DNA of 64,000 nucleotides from Thiofaba sp039822285 (GCF_039822285.1 NZ_JBAJEY010000004.1:160271-224270); one strand, 5' to 3'. Positions 25,593-34,270 are shown, counted from the stretch's first letter. Made by a program: numbers and translations. The notes: generated from the sequence alone by a model not told the origin.

Positions 25593-26456
25593 TCAGGCGG
25601 CGACCTTCATCGGCCGCACCACGGGCGGGCGCAGCGGGTTGTAGTCCGCCGGAAGCTCGCCGAGGGTGATGAGCTTGGAGCGGCAGACCAAGAAGTCGAC
25701 CAGGTGGTTGCGCAGGGCGTAGAAGTGTGGATCGTGGTGCATCTCCTGACGCACGCGCGGCCTGGGCAGCGGGTTTTCCACGATCTCGGCGATCTTGGCG
25801 TATGGCCCGTTCGACATCAGCACGATCTTGTCGGCCAGCAGGATGGCCTCGTCCACGTCGTGGGTGATCATGAACACCGTCTGATGGGTGGCCGCGCAGA
25901 TCTTCACCAGCTCGTCCTGGATCACGCCGCGGGTCAGGGCGTCCAGCGCGCCGAAAGGCTCGTCCATCAGCAGCATCTTCGGCTCGATGGCAAAGGCGCG
26001 GGCGATGCCGACGCGCTGCTTCATACCCCCGGAGAGCTGGTGGGGCTTCTTGTCCACCGCGTGGCCGAGGCCCACAAGCTCGATGTACTTCAGGCCATGC
26101 TCGCGCACCTTGTCTTTTGGCCACTCGGGCCAGCGCGCCTTGATCGCGAAGGCGACGTTTTCGATCACGCTCAGCCAAGGCATCAGGGCGTGGCTCTGGA
26201 ACACCACGCCGCGGTCTAGGCTCGGGCCCTTCACCTCGCGGCCGTCCATGAACACGTGGCCTTCGGTGGCATCGTCGAGTCCCGCGAGGACGTTGAGGAT
26301 GGTCGACTTGCCGCAGCCGGAGTGGCCGATGATGCAGACGAACTCGCCCTTTTCGAAACCGAAGTGGATATTTTCGAACACGGTGACGGGTTCGCCGCCC
26401 GCCAGGGCGGGGAATACCTTCTTCAGGCCTTCGACCTTGAGGAATGGTTGGGTCAT
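25593..26456 (-). CDS. Cyanate/nitrate-type ABC transporter, ATP-binding protein (CynD/NrtD-like)
   Basis: An ABC ATPase of 287 residues in the nitrate/sulfonate/taurine import class. Walker A GHSGCGKST, signature LSGGMKQR and Walker B MLLMDEPFGALD are intact; a C-terminal stretch of about 40 residues follows. The start at 26456 begins five bases after the permease stop. The name CynD is inferred from neighbouring cynS and the sigma54 activator, the same set as the known cynFABDS locus of cyanate-using Pseudomonas. Nitrate or another small anion remains possible. The protein is last in a three-gene operon driven from the -24/-12 site at 28729. Confidence 0.85.
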   Translation of the reverse strand: MTQPFLKVEGLKKVFPALAGGEPVTVFENIHFGFEKGEFVCIIGHSGCGKSTILNVLAGLDDATEGHVFMDGREVKGPSLDRGVVFQSHALMPWLSVIENVAFAIKARWPEWPKDKVREHGLKYIELVGLGHAVDKKPHQLSGGMKQRVGIARAFAIEPKMLLMDEPFGALDALTRGVIQDELVKICAATHQTVFMITHDVDEAILLADKIVLMSNGPYAKIAEIVENPLPRPRVRQEMHHDPHFYALRNHLVDFLVCRSKLITLGELPADYNPLRPPVVRPMKVAA

Positions 26457-26461
26457 GGGAG

Positions 26462-27310
26462 TCACTCCTGGTAGGTCACAAGCTTGGTCAGCACGCCGAA
26501 CACCATGTCGAGCAGCATGCCCACCACGCCGATCATGACGATGGCAAAGATCACGTTGGACAGGTTGAGGTTGTTCCACTCGTTCCACACGAAGTATCCG
26601 ATGCCGGTGCCGCCGACGAGCATCTCGGCGGCCACGATCACAAGCCACGCAATGCCCATCGAGATGCGCATGCCGGTCAGGATAGTGGGCGCGGCGGCGG
26701 GCAGGATCACGCTGATGGCGGTCCTTAAGGGGCTCACCTCCAGGGTGCGGGCCACGTTCAGCCAGTCCTTCTTGACCGAGGAGACGCCGTGCGCGGTGTT
26801 GATCATCATCGGCCAGATCGAGCAGATGAAGATCACGAAGATCGAGGACAGGGAGGCGTCCTTGATCGTGTACAGCGCAAGCGGCATCCAGGCGAGCGGC
26901 GAGATCGGCTTCATGATCTGGATGTACGGGTTGAGCGCCTTGTACATCAGCGGCGACATGCCGATGACGAAGCCGAGTGGGATAGCGACGGCGGCGGCGA
27001 GCAGGAACCCCGCCAGCACCCGGGCTAGTGACCAGGCGAGCTGGATGCCAATGCCCTTGTCGTTCGGGCCGTTGTCGTAGAACGGGTTGGCGAGCTGGCT
27101 GGCGATAGTCTCGCCCACGGTGCCCGGGGAGGGCAGGCCGGAGGCCTGTGCCGCCGCCCCGCCCATCAGTGCTGCGTACTCCGGATCGGCGTAGGTGGCG
27201 GCGGCTCCTCCTCCGGCCGCCGGGAGTGTCCCTAGTTGCCAAGCGCCGAGAAAGGCGATCAGCAGAACGAAAGAGACAATCGTCGCGCGGAAGCTGAGCG
27301 AGCGTGTCAT
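26462..27310 (-). CDS. Cyanate/nitrate-type ABC transporter, permease (CynB/NrtB-like)
   Basis: An inner-membrane permease of 282 residues with about six spans. The cytoplasmic coupling loop contains DWLNVARTLEVSPLRTAISVILPAAAPTILTGMRISMGIAW, the EAA-type signature of this import family. A loop of about 60 residues between the first two spans, as in nitrate/cyanate permeases, is present. It starts one base after the binding-protein gene stops and ends five bases before the ATPase gene, a tight operon. Confidence 0.87.
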   Translation of the reverse strand: MTRSLSFRATIVSFVLLIAFLGAWQLGTLPAAGGGAAATYADPEYAALMGGAAAQASGLPSPGTVGETIASQLANPFYDNGPNDKGIGIQLAWSLARVLAGFLLAAAVAIPLGFVIGMSPLMYKALNPYIQIMKPISPLAWMPLALYTIKDASLSSIFVIFICSIWPMMINTAHGVSSVKKDWLNVARTLEVSPLRTAISVILPAAAPTILTGMRISMGIAWLVIVAAEMLVGGTGIGYFVWNEWNNLNLSNVIFAIVMIGVVGMLLDMVFGVLTKLVTYQE

Positions 27311-27311
27311 G

Positions 27312-28685
27312 TCAGGTCCTCCGGATGGCGAAAGAATCGACGTATTCCTGCGGCCTGGCGGGGTCGAACACCTTGCCCATGATGGTGTGCTGCCTGGAGT
27401 TCGTCTCCGGTGCCTCGATCCCCATCTCCTTCAGACGCTTGCGCGCGTCGGTGGCGAGGAAGATCTGCTGGGCGATCTGCTGGTAGTCCACGTCCTGCTT
27501 GATGTAACCCCAGCGCTTGAGCTGGGTGAGGATCCACACGCCCATTGACTCCCACGGGAACGGGTCGAAGTCTGCACGGCCCGGCACGTTTTGCACGTGA
27601 CCGAGGCCGTCAGCGAACTTGCCGGTCATCACTTGCTGCAGCACGGGGATCGGCTGGTTCAGGTAGTTGGCCGGGGCGATGGCCTCGATGATGGCCGGCC
27701 GGTTCTCCGGCTTGTGTGCGTAGACCGTGGCGTTGGCGATGGCGCGGAACAGCGCGGAGAAGGTGTTGGGTGCCTCCTTGACGAACTTCTCGGTCACGCC
27801 GAAGGCGCAGCAGGGGTGGCCATCCCACAGGTCCTTCGACAGCACCTGGATGAAGCCCACGCCCTCGAACACTGCGCGCTGGTTGAACGGTTCGGGGCCG
27901 AGGAAGCCGTCGATGTTGCCGGCACGCAGGTTGGCGACCATCTCCGGCGGCGCGATCACGGACAGCTGCACGTCCTTGTCCGGGTCGATACCGTGCTCCG
28001 CGAGGTAGTAGCGCAGCAGCAGGTTGTGCATGGAGTACTCGAACGGGATACCGAACTTCATGCCTTTCCAGTTCTTGGGGTCACGATTGTCCTTGTGCTT
28101 GACGTGCATCGTGATCGCCTGGCCATTGATGTTCTGGATGGTGGCGACGAATGTTGGGTTGGGCTGCGCGCCCAGGCCCATGCTGGCTGCGATCGGCATC
28201 GGTGAGAGCATGTGCGAGGCGTCGTATTCGCCGTTCATCACCTTGTCGCGCACCAGCGCCCAGCCGGCGGTCTTGATCACGTCGACGTTCAGGCCCTCGC
28301 GCTCATAGAAGCCCATCGGCTTGGCCATGATGATCGGGGTGGCGCAGGTGATGGGAATAAAGCCGACCTTCAGATCCTTCTTCTCCAGCGGACCGGGCTC
28401 GGCCGCCAACGCCTGCGCCGCACCCAGCGGGAACAGGCTGGAGAGCGCGGCCAGCGCGGTGCCGGCGCCAACCGCCTTGAGGAAGGCGCGACGGGTCTCG
28501 TCATGGGGGAACAGGGCACGCACCACAGCGGATTCGATCACCCGGTTGAGGGCAGCTTCTTCCTCCTTTGGCTCGTTCAGGCTCGCCTGCTCGGCGTCGT
28601 GCTCGGACTGGCTTCTGTGTTTTCCGCAGGAGCAACCGCCCTGGAGGCGGAGGTTGAAGTCGAACGGATTCTTGAAAGCGGACAT
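27312..28685 (-). CDS. Tat-exported CmpA/NrtA-family substrate-binding protein (CynA-like)
   Basis: A 457-residue binding protein of the nitrate/bicarbonate/cyanate family. A twin-arginine signal (TRRAFLKAVGAG, Arg65-Arg66) sits unusually far in, behind about 60 polar residues that include GGCSCGKH (Cys18, Cys20, His23). After cleavage near AQALA the mature domain begins KKDLKVGFIPITCATPIIMAK. The C-terminal HPCCAFGVTEKF and later segments are typical of NrtA/CmpA proteins. The ligand cannot be read from sequence; cyanate is suggested by cynS and by the sigma54 system. GGGAGA precedes the start. Confidence 0.85.
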   Translation of the reverse strand: MSAFKNPFDFNLRLQGGCSCGKHRSQSEHDAEQASLNEPKEEEAALNRVIESAVVRALFPHDETRRAFLKAVGAGTALAALSSLFPLGAAQALAAEPGPLEKKDLKVGFIPITCATPIIMAKPMGFYEREGLNVDVIKTAGWALVRDKVMNGEYDASHMLSPMPIAASMGLGAQPNPTFVATIQNINGQAITMHVKHKDNRDPKNWKGMKFGIPFEYSMHNLLLRYYLAEHGIDPDKDVQLSVIAPPEMVANLRAGNIDGFLGPEPFNQRAVFEGVGFIQVLSKDLWDGHPCCAFGVTEKFVKEAPNTFSALFRAIANATVYAHKPENRPAIIEAIAPANYLNQPIPVLQQVMTGKFADGLGHVQNVPGRADFDPFPWESMGVWILTQLKRWGYIKQDVDYQQIAQQIFLATDARKRLKEMGIEAPETNSRQHTIMGKVFDPARPQEYVDSFAIRRT

Positions 28686-28728
28686 GGCGGGTCTCCCTGT
28701 GTGGATAAGTGTTCGTAGGAGAGATCAA

Positions 28729-28744
28729 TGCAGCCGCCATGCCA
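28729..28744 (-). promoter_or_regulatory. Candidate sigma54 (-24/-12) promoter of the transporter operon
   Basis: On the minus strand TGGCATGGCGGCTGCA has GG and GC exactly ten bases apart and differs from the consensus TGGCACGN4TTGCA at two defined positions. Transcription would start near 28718, about 33 bases before the binding-protein start codon. The palindrome at 28885-28911 lies about 165-195 bases upstream, a normal enhancer distance. Confidence 0.72.
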
Positions 28745-28884
28745 GCTTGGCGCGGGCAGGGCATTTGCTTCGTCACGGGGCGTGGAAGGTGGGGCATGCC
28801 ACTTATGGGGGCGGCGCAGGCACCGTGCAGGTGCAACCCACCGTCCCTGCACGATGCATCGCACTAGCCGGTGTGCCATGGGGC

Positions 28885-28911
28885 GTCCGCCAATGACGGA
28901 CATTGGCGGAC
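28885..28911. promoter_or_regulatory. Palindromic enhancer site 1 (putative activator-binding site)
   Basis: GTCCGCCAATG is mirrored exactly by CATTGGCGGAC around ACGGA, an 11-bp perfect dyad. It contains the word CGGACATTG, also found in the palindrome before cynS. It lies between the divergent activator and transporter genes, so it may also serve autoregulation. The rest of 28686-28964 has no gene. Confidence 0.7.
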
Positions 28912-28964
28912 AGTCACTGGGCCCATCTCTTGCTTGGTCAAGGAAAGAGCCCCGGAGAGAACCT

Positions 28965-30611
28965 ATGAACAACGACCTTGAACACGAAGCCCAGAGGGAC
29001 CTGGCCGATGACATCGAATTGCTGGTCATCCACGAGGCCGCGCGCAAGCTGGGGCACGCCACAGCCCCCGAGGAGGCCATCCATGCCATCCTGCGGCTGA
29101 TGTCGCAGATGGTGGGTCTGAACCGAGGACGGGTCGTGCTGCCGGACGGCGAGGGAAGGATGAGCATCCAGTATGCCTACGGTCTCACTGCGCTGGAGCG
29201 GCAGCGCGGCCAGTACGCGCTGGGGGAGGGCGTGACCGGGCGGGTCATGCGCACTGGCCAGGTGGCGGTGATCCAGGACATCGACGACGAGCCGGTCTAC
29301 CTCACCCGCGCGGTGGATCGCGCAACCCTGCCGCAGGAGACCGTTGCCTTCCTCGCTGTGCCCATCCTGCACGACAACGTACCGATGGGCGTGCTGGCGG
29401 CGCACCGTTTGCGCCGGCGCAGGCGCGCCTTCAGCCGCGACGTGACCCTGCTGCGCGTGCTGGCCTCCTTCATCGCCCAGATCCTGCGCTTGAACACGCT
29501 GATCGAGGAGAAAACCGCACTGCTGGCAGACGAGAACCGCGCCCTCAAACAGGCGCTCGACCAGCAGGCCGAGGGAACTCACGGTATCCTTGGCGAGAGC
29601 CCGGCGCTCAAGCAGGCCCTGCGCCAGGCACTGCACGTCTCGCCCACCCAGGCCACCGTGCTGCTTACCGGCGAGTCCGGCACCGGCAAGGAGCGCTTCG
29701 CGCGCATGGTGCACCTCACCAGCCAGCGCCGCGACGGGCCGTTCATGGCCATCAACTGCGCCGCCATTCCGGAGAACCTGCTCGAATCTGAGCTGTTCGG
29801 TCACGAGAAGGGCGCCTTCACCGGCGCGGTGGCGACCAAGAAGGGTGTGGTGGAACTCGCCAGCGGCGGCACCCTCTTCCTCGACGAAATCGGCGACCTC
29901 GCGCTCGACCTGCAATCCAAACTGCTGCATGTGCTGGAGAAACAGCTCATCAAACGCGTCGGCGGGGTCAAGGACATCCCGGTGGACGTGCGCATCATCG
30001 CCGCTACCCACAAGAATCTGCAGCGCGCGGTCAACGAGGGCCGCTTTCGCATCGACCTGTTCTACCGCCTGAACGTCTTCCCCATCCACCTGCCCCCGCT
30101 GCGCGAGCGCGCGGGCGACGTGCGCCGCCTGGCCCGCCACTTCCTCCAGGAGGCTAGCCAGGAGTTCGACCGCAACACCATGTTCGGCCCCGGCGTGTTG
30201 GAGCGGCTGGAGGGCTACAACTGGCCGGGCAACATCCGTCAGCTCGAAAACGTGATCAAACGTGCGGTGCTGGTAGCGCAGGGAGGACAGATAACGGTGG
30301 AGGACATCGTCCTCATCCTTAGCCACGAGGCACACATCGGCGAACACCTGGAAGCGGGCACCGCGCAGCGGATTGAACCCGCAGTCGTCCTCGCATCGCA
30401 GGCCGGAACGCCTCAGCCTATGGCGCTTCCTTCTTCCGCCGCCATGCCCATGCGCAGCTACAGCTGGGTGCGCGAGGACGAAGCCCAGGACCTGCTCGAA
30501 GCCCTGCGCCGCGCAGGTGGCAACAAGACACGTGCCGCCATGTTATTAGGCATGACCCCGAGGCAGTTCAGGTATCGGATGGTGAAGTTGGGGTTGGGGG
30601 AGGGGGGATAA
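28965..30611 (+). CDS. Sigma54-dependent activator, NifA/CynF-like
   Basis: A 548-residue bacterial enhancer-binding protein. An N-terminal GAF domain (~20-175) precedes an AAA+ domain with Walker A GESGTGKE, the sigma54-contact loop GAFTGA, Walker B GGTLFLDEIGD and the arginine-finger region FRIDLFYRLNVFPI. A Fis-type helix-turn-helix (NKTRAAMLLGMTPRQFRYRM) closes it. GGAGAG precedes the ATG at 28965. The GAF domain is the likely effector sensor. CynF of the Pseudomonas cyn operon is of this type. It is flanked by three candidate -24/-12 promoters, so it probably controls transporter, OsmC operon and cyanase. Confidence 0.87.
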   Translation: MNNDLEHEAQRDLADDIELLVIHEAARKLGHATAPEEAIHAILRLMSQMVGLNRGRVVLPDGEGRMSIQYAYGLTALERQRGQYALGEGVTGRVMRTGQVAVIQDIDDEPVYLTRAVDRATLPQETVAFLAVPILHDNVPMGVLAAHRLRRRRRAFSRDVTLLRVLASFIAQILRLNTLIEEKTALLADENRALKQALDQQAEGTHGILGESPALKQALRQALHVSPTQATVLLTGESGTGKERFARMVHLTSQRRDGPFMAINCAAIPENLLESELFGHEKGAFTGAVATKKGVVELASGGTLFLDEIGDLALDLQSKLLHVLEKQLIKRVGGVKDIPVDVRIIAATHKNLQRAVNEGRFRIDLFYRLNVFPIHLPPLRERAGDVRRLARHFLQEASQEFDRNTMFGPGVLERLEGYNWPGNIRQLENVIKRAVLVAQGGQITVEDIVLILSHEAHIGEHLEAGTAQRIEPAVVLASQAGTPQPMALPSSAAMPMRSYSWVREDEAQDLLEALRRAGGNKTRAAMLLGMTPRQFRYRMVKLGLGEGG

Positions 30612-30660
30612 GAGGATGGCGATCGGGCGGTTAGGAAGACGGGTTAACAGGCCGCGGCGG

Positions 30661-30772
30661 TCTGTGGATTGCTTCGCCTACGGCGAACAGCATTGCAGGA
30701 GCAATGTTGCAGCGCGCCAGCGCCGGCCGCAGGCCAGAGGCCATGGAGGGCTTCTGCCGCAATGACGATGAC
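30661..30772. repeat. Degenerate palindromic intergenic repeat
   Basis: Between the activator and the rubredoxin-reductase gene (both ending here) lie small hairpins such as CATTGC-AGGA-GCAATG and GCGCCGGCCGCAGG, flanked by TGTGGATTGCTTCG and GCCGCAATGACG. These ends resemble the 94-bp repeat at 32247 and the widespread TCATTGCGAG-type intergenic repeats, but this copy is decayed. Confidence 0.35.
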
Positions 30773-30790
30773 GAGCCCTTCGCGAAAACC

Positions 30791-32215
30791 TTATGACAGT
30801 GGCTTGTACGGGGTAAGCTCTGTCGCCTTTTTGCCGCAGATCTCTTCATACAGATCCATCGCGTGGGCGGCTTCCACACCGCTCAGTGCGTAGCCCGCCA
30901 GCTTGCCGTGCACGAGGAAGTCCATGCGGCAGCTGCCGCCTTGTTTCGTGCTGAGGTGCCAGCCGCCCAAGTCCGCCACGCTCAGGTCGGGCGGGCAGAG
31001 GCTGAGGGCGAGGCTGGTGGTCTTGACGCGGATGGCGGTTGGGCGGTGTTCGAATGGGGCGCTCTGGCCGCAGAGGGCGGCCGCGATTGCCTCGGCTTGG
31101 CGCTTGATGGGCTCGATGTAGAAATAGCTTCGTCCATCCACTTCAGCGCAGTCGCCGACGGCGAAGACGTGCGGGTCGCTGCTGCGCATGTCCGCCGGGT
31201 CGGCGAGGATGCCGCGGTTCACAGCGAGACCTGCCTTCTTCGCCAGTTCGATGTTGGGCACGAGGCCCATGGCGGAGATCACGAGGTCGGTTTCGAGTGT
31301 TCCGCCATGGGTGAGGGTAGCGCGGTAACGGTCGCCCTCCCGATCCAGGCTGGCGAGGCTGACGCCGGGGCGGAAGTCGACGCCTTGCGGCTGGAGCGCG
31401 GCCAGCAGGCGGCTGGCGATGGGCTGGGGCGCGAGGCGGCCGAGCAGTTGGTCGCCGAGGTCGAGCAGGGTGACTTGATGCCCGCCTGCGTGCAGGTCCT
31501 CGGCGAACTCCACGCCGATCAGGCCCGCGCCGATGAGGGTGACGTGCATGGGGCGCAGGTTGAGCTTCTCCCGCATGCGGCGGTAGCTCACGAGGTCGTT
31601 GACCCGCAGGATGTCGTCGGCGGCGTCGCCCTCGAACGCGCGGCGGCGCTGGTTGGCGCCTAGGGCGAGCACAAGCTGGCCGTACTTCACGTTGCCCTTG
31701 GCGGTCAGCAGGCGCCTGTCAGCGGGCTTGATGCCCATGACGCGGGTGTTGGCCTGCAGGGTGATGCCGAGTGCTTCGGCCTTGTTGGGGCCGGATTGCT
31801 CGACCAGGTCGTCCGCGCTGCGGCCTTGACGGATGGCCATGGACAGGGCGGGCTTGGGGTAGATGCAGCCGTCGTCGGCGGTGATGAGGGTGATAGGGCG
31901 GTCGGGATCGCGTTCGCGCAGCCGCTCGGCGACCGTCCAGCCGGCGATGCCGCTGCCGATGATGACCACGGCATCCTCCCCGCCCACCTGGCCGCGTGCC
32001 CGGCGCGGGCGGGGCTTCGGTCCGCTTGCGGCGCGCTGGGCGGCGTATTCCTCCAAGGTGATGAAGTCCGCCTTGGTGACGCCGCACAGGGGACAGGACC
32101 AGTCCTCAGGGATGTCCTCGAAGCGGGTGCCGGGGGCGAGCCCGCTGTCCGGGTCGCCCGTGGTCTCGTCGTAGATCCAGCCGCAGGTCTTGCAGATCCA
32201 GCGTGGGGTGGTCAT
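30791..32215 (-). CDS. Rubredoxin-NAD(P)H:rubredoxin reductase fusion
   Basis: A 474-residue two-domain electron carrier. Residues 1-50 are a rubredoxin with its four iron ligands Cys8, Cys11, Cys41 and Cys44 (CKTCG, CPLCG). After a Pro/Arg-rich linker, residues from about 80 form a FAD- and NAD-dependent reductase: VVIIGSGIAG for FAD, LIGAGLIGVEFAEDL for NAD, and VFAVGDCAEVDG. The fusion would pass electrons from NAD(P)H to rubredoxin and on to an oxygenase, peroxidase or flavoenzyme. It lies 141 bases downstream of the acyl-CoA-dehydrogenase-like gene, its likely partner. The spacer holds a repeat, so a second promoter is possible. Confidence 0.88.
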   Translation of the reverse strand: MTTPRWICKTCGWIYDETTGDPDSGLAPGTRFEDIPEDWSCPLCGVTKADFITLEEYAAQRAASGPKPRPRRARGQVGGEDAVVIIGSGIAGWTVAERLRERDPDRPITLITADDGCIYPKPALSMAIRQGRSADDLVEQSGPNKAEALGITLQANTRVMGIKPADRRLLTAKGNVKYGQLVLALGANQRRRAFEGDAADDILRVNDLVSYRRMREKLNLRPMHVTLIGAGLIGVEFAEDLHAGGHQVTLLDLGDQLLGRLAPQPIASRLLAALQPQGVDFRPGVSLASLDREGDRYRATLTHGGTLETDLVISAMGLVPNIELAKKAGLAVNRGILADPADMRSSDPHVFAVGDCAEVDGRSYFYIEPIKRQAEAIAAALCGQSAPFEHRPTAIRVKTTSLALSLCPPDLSVADLGGWHLSTKQGGSCRMDFLVHGKLAGYALSGVEAAHAMDLYEEICGKKATELTPYKPLS

Positions 32216-32246
32216 GGCGGTGATTCCAGGCTAGTTGGGAGAAAAC

Positions 32247-32340
32247 CGTCATTGCGATCGGAACAAGGCAATCCAGGCGGCGTATGGATCGCCACGTTGC
32301 TTCGCTCCTAACGTGAGGCTGGTGCAAGCCCGCGATGACG
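32247..32340. repeat. 94-bp intergenic palindromic repeat (TCATTGCG type)
   Basis: The ends CGTCATTGCG and CGCGATGACG are imperfect inverted repeats. Inside, AGGCAATCCAGG and ATGGATCGCCACGTTGCTTCGCTCC match the common TCATTGCGAG...GCAATCC repeats scattered through proteobacterial genomes. No coding sequence is present. Confidence 0.55.
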
Positions 32341-32356
32341 AAGTTGTAGGTCGGGT

Positions 32357-33493
32357 TCAGGCCGTTGCCATGGCATCCAGCTCCTTGCGCAGGTGCTTGA
32401 TGGCCGGGGTGACGATGGCGACGAAGTAGGCCTCGCGCAGCTTGCGCTGGGCCGGGGCGTCGATCAGGTAGCCGTTGGCGCCGGTGTGCTGCATGGCGGA
32501 GTTGGCCGCGCGCAGGGACAGTTCGGAGCCGAGGAGGCGGGCTTCCAGCACGCTGCGCATGAACTCGGGCTCGGGGTTGAACACGTCGTCGCACAGTCCG
32601 GCAATGGCCTCCCGGGCGTCCTCGAGTTCCTCGCGCAGTTCGTCTGGGCGGTCGTCTAGGTAGCAGTTGACATGGCCGAGCTTGGGTTCAACGTCCTCGC
32701 ACAGCTTGATGCAACCTTCGATCAGCCCGGTCGCCATGCCAGTCTGCAGCAGCACGAAGCCGGCCTTCATCTTCTTCAGGTAGGGCAGGATCGGGTCGCC
32801 GAGGACGTGGATCTTGGGGACGAACACGTCCTTGAGGTGCAGTGAGTAGGTGCCGGTGCCTTCCATGCCGGTGAATTTCACCAGCTGCTTCATGGTCAGG
32901 CCTTCCCAGTCGGTGTTGACCAGCGCCATCACGTCGCGGGCGTTCTTGCCCTTCACCTTGAAGATGGAGCCGAACCAGTGGCCCGGGCCGAGGTTGGACA
33001 CCCACGGCAGGGTGCCGTTGACGATGAAGCCGTCGTCGATCTCCTCAGCCGAGAGCAACAGCTCCTCGATGCCGGCCATGTACTTCATCGGGTTGGAGAG
33101 CGCTGTGCCGCCGAGCGCCTCGCCGCTGGCCAGGAGCGGCAGGACATGCTTCTTGAGGAAGGCATTGTCGGACATCTCGATGTACCAGCTCACCACGTCC
33201 TGAGCCCACATCATGAAGCCGGTGGACATGCACTCTTGCGAGACGATATCCATGACCTTGAGGGCAGTCTGCAGGTCGTGGGTGTCGCGACCGTTCTGCG
33301 AGGCAAGGTGTTGGCGGAAGGCCCCGGCCTCGCCAAGGGCGCGCAGCACGTCGGCCGGATAGTGGCCTTGGTCGATCTTCACGGTCAGGGGGGCGAGCTT
33401 GTCCCGCACGATGTCCCGGATGTGGTTGAACAGCAGTTCACCTTCAAGGGGCGCGGACGGGGCTTCGTTCAGGGTTGGTGTCACGGCGGTCAT
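32357..33493 (-). CDS. Acyl-CoA dehydrogenase-like flavoprotein, probably non-canonical
   Basis: A 378-residue protein of the acyl-CoA dehydrogenase superfamily: an N-terminal helical domain, a central beta domain (GGTALSNPMKYMAG, DGFIVNGTLPWVSN) and a C-terminal helical domain with MQHTGANGYLIDAP and RKLREAYFVAI. The usual catalytic GluGlyThr after that helix is absent (VTPAIKHL). This suggests a flavin monooxygenase-like member (as DszC or SfnB) or another reaction rather than beta-oxidation. It sits between an OsmC gene (58-base gap) and a rubredoxin reductase in the sigma54-controlled cyanate locus. No thiolase or CoA-ligase gene is near. AGGAGA precedes the start. Confidence 0.75.
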   Translation of the reverse strand: MTAVTPTLNEAPSAPLEGELLFNHIRDIVRDKLAPLTVKIDQGHYPADVLRALGEAGAFRQHLASQNGRDTHDLQTALKVMDIVSQECMSTGFMMWAQDVVSWYIEMSDNAFLKKHVLPLLASGEALGGTALSNPMKYMAGIEELLLSAEEIDDGFIVNGTLPWVSNLGPGHWFGSIFKVKGKNARDVMALVNTDWEGLTMKQLVKFTGMEGTGTYSLHLKDVFVPKIHVLGDPILPYLKKMKAGFVLLQTGMATGLIEGCIKLCEDVEPKLGHVNCYLDDRPDELREELEDAREAIAGLCDDVFNPEPEFMRSVLEARLLGSELSLRAANSAMQHTGANGYLIDAPAQRKLREAYFVAIVTPAIKHLRKELDAMATA

Positions 33494-33551
33494 GGCGATC
33501 TCCTGATGATTTGTGTGCCCTCCCTGCGCGTGCACGGGAGGGCGGGGGAGG

Positions 33552-34115
33552 TCAGAGCAGGGCGCAGTCGAGGGCGACCGGGCGCATCATGGTGTTGGCG
33601 ACTGGGGACCACTTCTTGGCGTGCTGTAGCAGGGCGTCCAGTTCGTCCTTGCTGATCGGGTCGAGGGTGGCGACGTCGAACTTGACGCGGATGGCGGTGA
33701 AGCCGAGTGGCTTGTTCTCGTCCAGGTCGCCTGTGCCCCAGACGGCGGTAACGTTGATGTCGCCCTCGATCAGCAGTTCCAGTTTGGTCAGCTTGATGCC
33801 ACGTGCGGTGGCGTTGGCATGCACGCCCACGGCCAGGCAGGCGCCGAGGGCAGCGAGCAAGGCCTCGGACGGGCTCGGCGCGGTGTCCTCGCCGAGCAGG
33901 TGCGGCGGCTCGTCCACCACCACCGGGGCCAGGTCGCGGATGTAGGTCAGGTTGCGGAACTGGCCCTCGCACACGGTCTTGGCCTTCAGGGTGATGACAG
34001 CGTTCGGATTGGCCTTGCCCTTCTCCCCGAGCGCGGCGAGGCCGCTCTTGTCGATCTCGCGCAGGGCTTGGCGGATGCAGGAGGGGGCGATGGGTTCTTC
34101 GAATACGGTGCTCAT
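33552..34115 (-). CDS. OsmC-family protein
   Basis: A 187-residue OsmC/Ohr-fold protein. The first redox cysteine region is GEDTAPSPSEALLAALGACLAVGV. The second cysteine, normally in a CPV segment, is replaced by serine (KKWSPVANTM), so the usual two-cysteine peroxidase cycle is not possible; a one-cysteine thiol reaction or a binding role is more likely. A Cys pair (VCEGQF and the C-terminal DCALL) remains. GGAGA lies before the ATG at 34115; the longer frame to 34181 is not used. It is first in an operon driven by the best -24/-12 match in the window. Confidence 0.82.
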   Translation of the reverse strand: MSTVFEEPIAPSCIRQALREIDKSGLAALGEKGKANPNAVITLKAKTVCEGQFRNLTYIRDLAPVVVDEPPHLLGEDTAPSPSEALLAALGACLAVGVHANATARGIKLTKLELLIEGDINVTAVWGTGDLDENKPLGFTAIRVKFDVATLDPISKDELDALLQHAKKWSPVANTMMRPVALDCALL

Positions 34116-34164
34116 GGTGTTCTCCGGGATGGACGGTTGCGTTTTGCGTTCGCAGTCCTGGAGG

Positions 34165-34180
34165 TGCACGGCCCGTGCCA
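34165..34180 (-). promoter_or_regulatory. Strong candidate sigma54 promoter of the OsmC operon
   Basis: On the minus strand TGGCACGGGCCGTGCA matches TGGCACGN4TTGCA at every defined position but one. Transcription would begin near 34154, about 39 bases before the OsmC start. The palindrome at 34271-34300 lies about 115-145 bases upstream. Confidence 0.82.
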
Positions 34181-34270
34181 TGTTCTGGAAATCGCTGTTC
34201 TGGCGCGGTTTTGGCGGGATTTGTTGTCGTTGTCGAAGGGATGGCCGGGCGGATTGTCAGGCCATGGGCC

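Noticed and set aside
25593..28685. Bicarbonate transporter (Cmp type) serving RubisCO
   Set aside because: The family is shared, but there is only one ATPase with no fused binding domain, and the sigma54 activator and cynS point to cyanate; bicarbonate cannot be fully excluded.
28748..28763. TGGCGCGGGCAGGGCA as a sigma54 promoter for the activator gene
   Set aside because: The spacing fits but three consensus positions differ and it lies about 200 bases before the gene, so chance in GC-rich DNA is likely.
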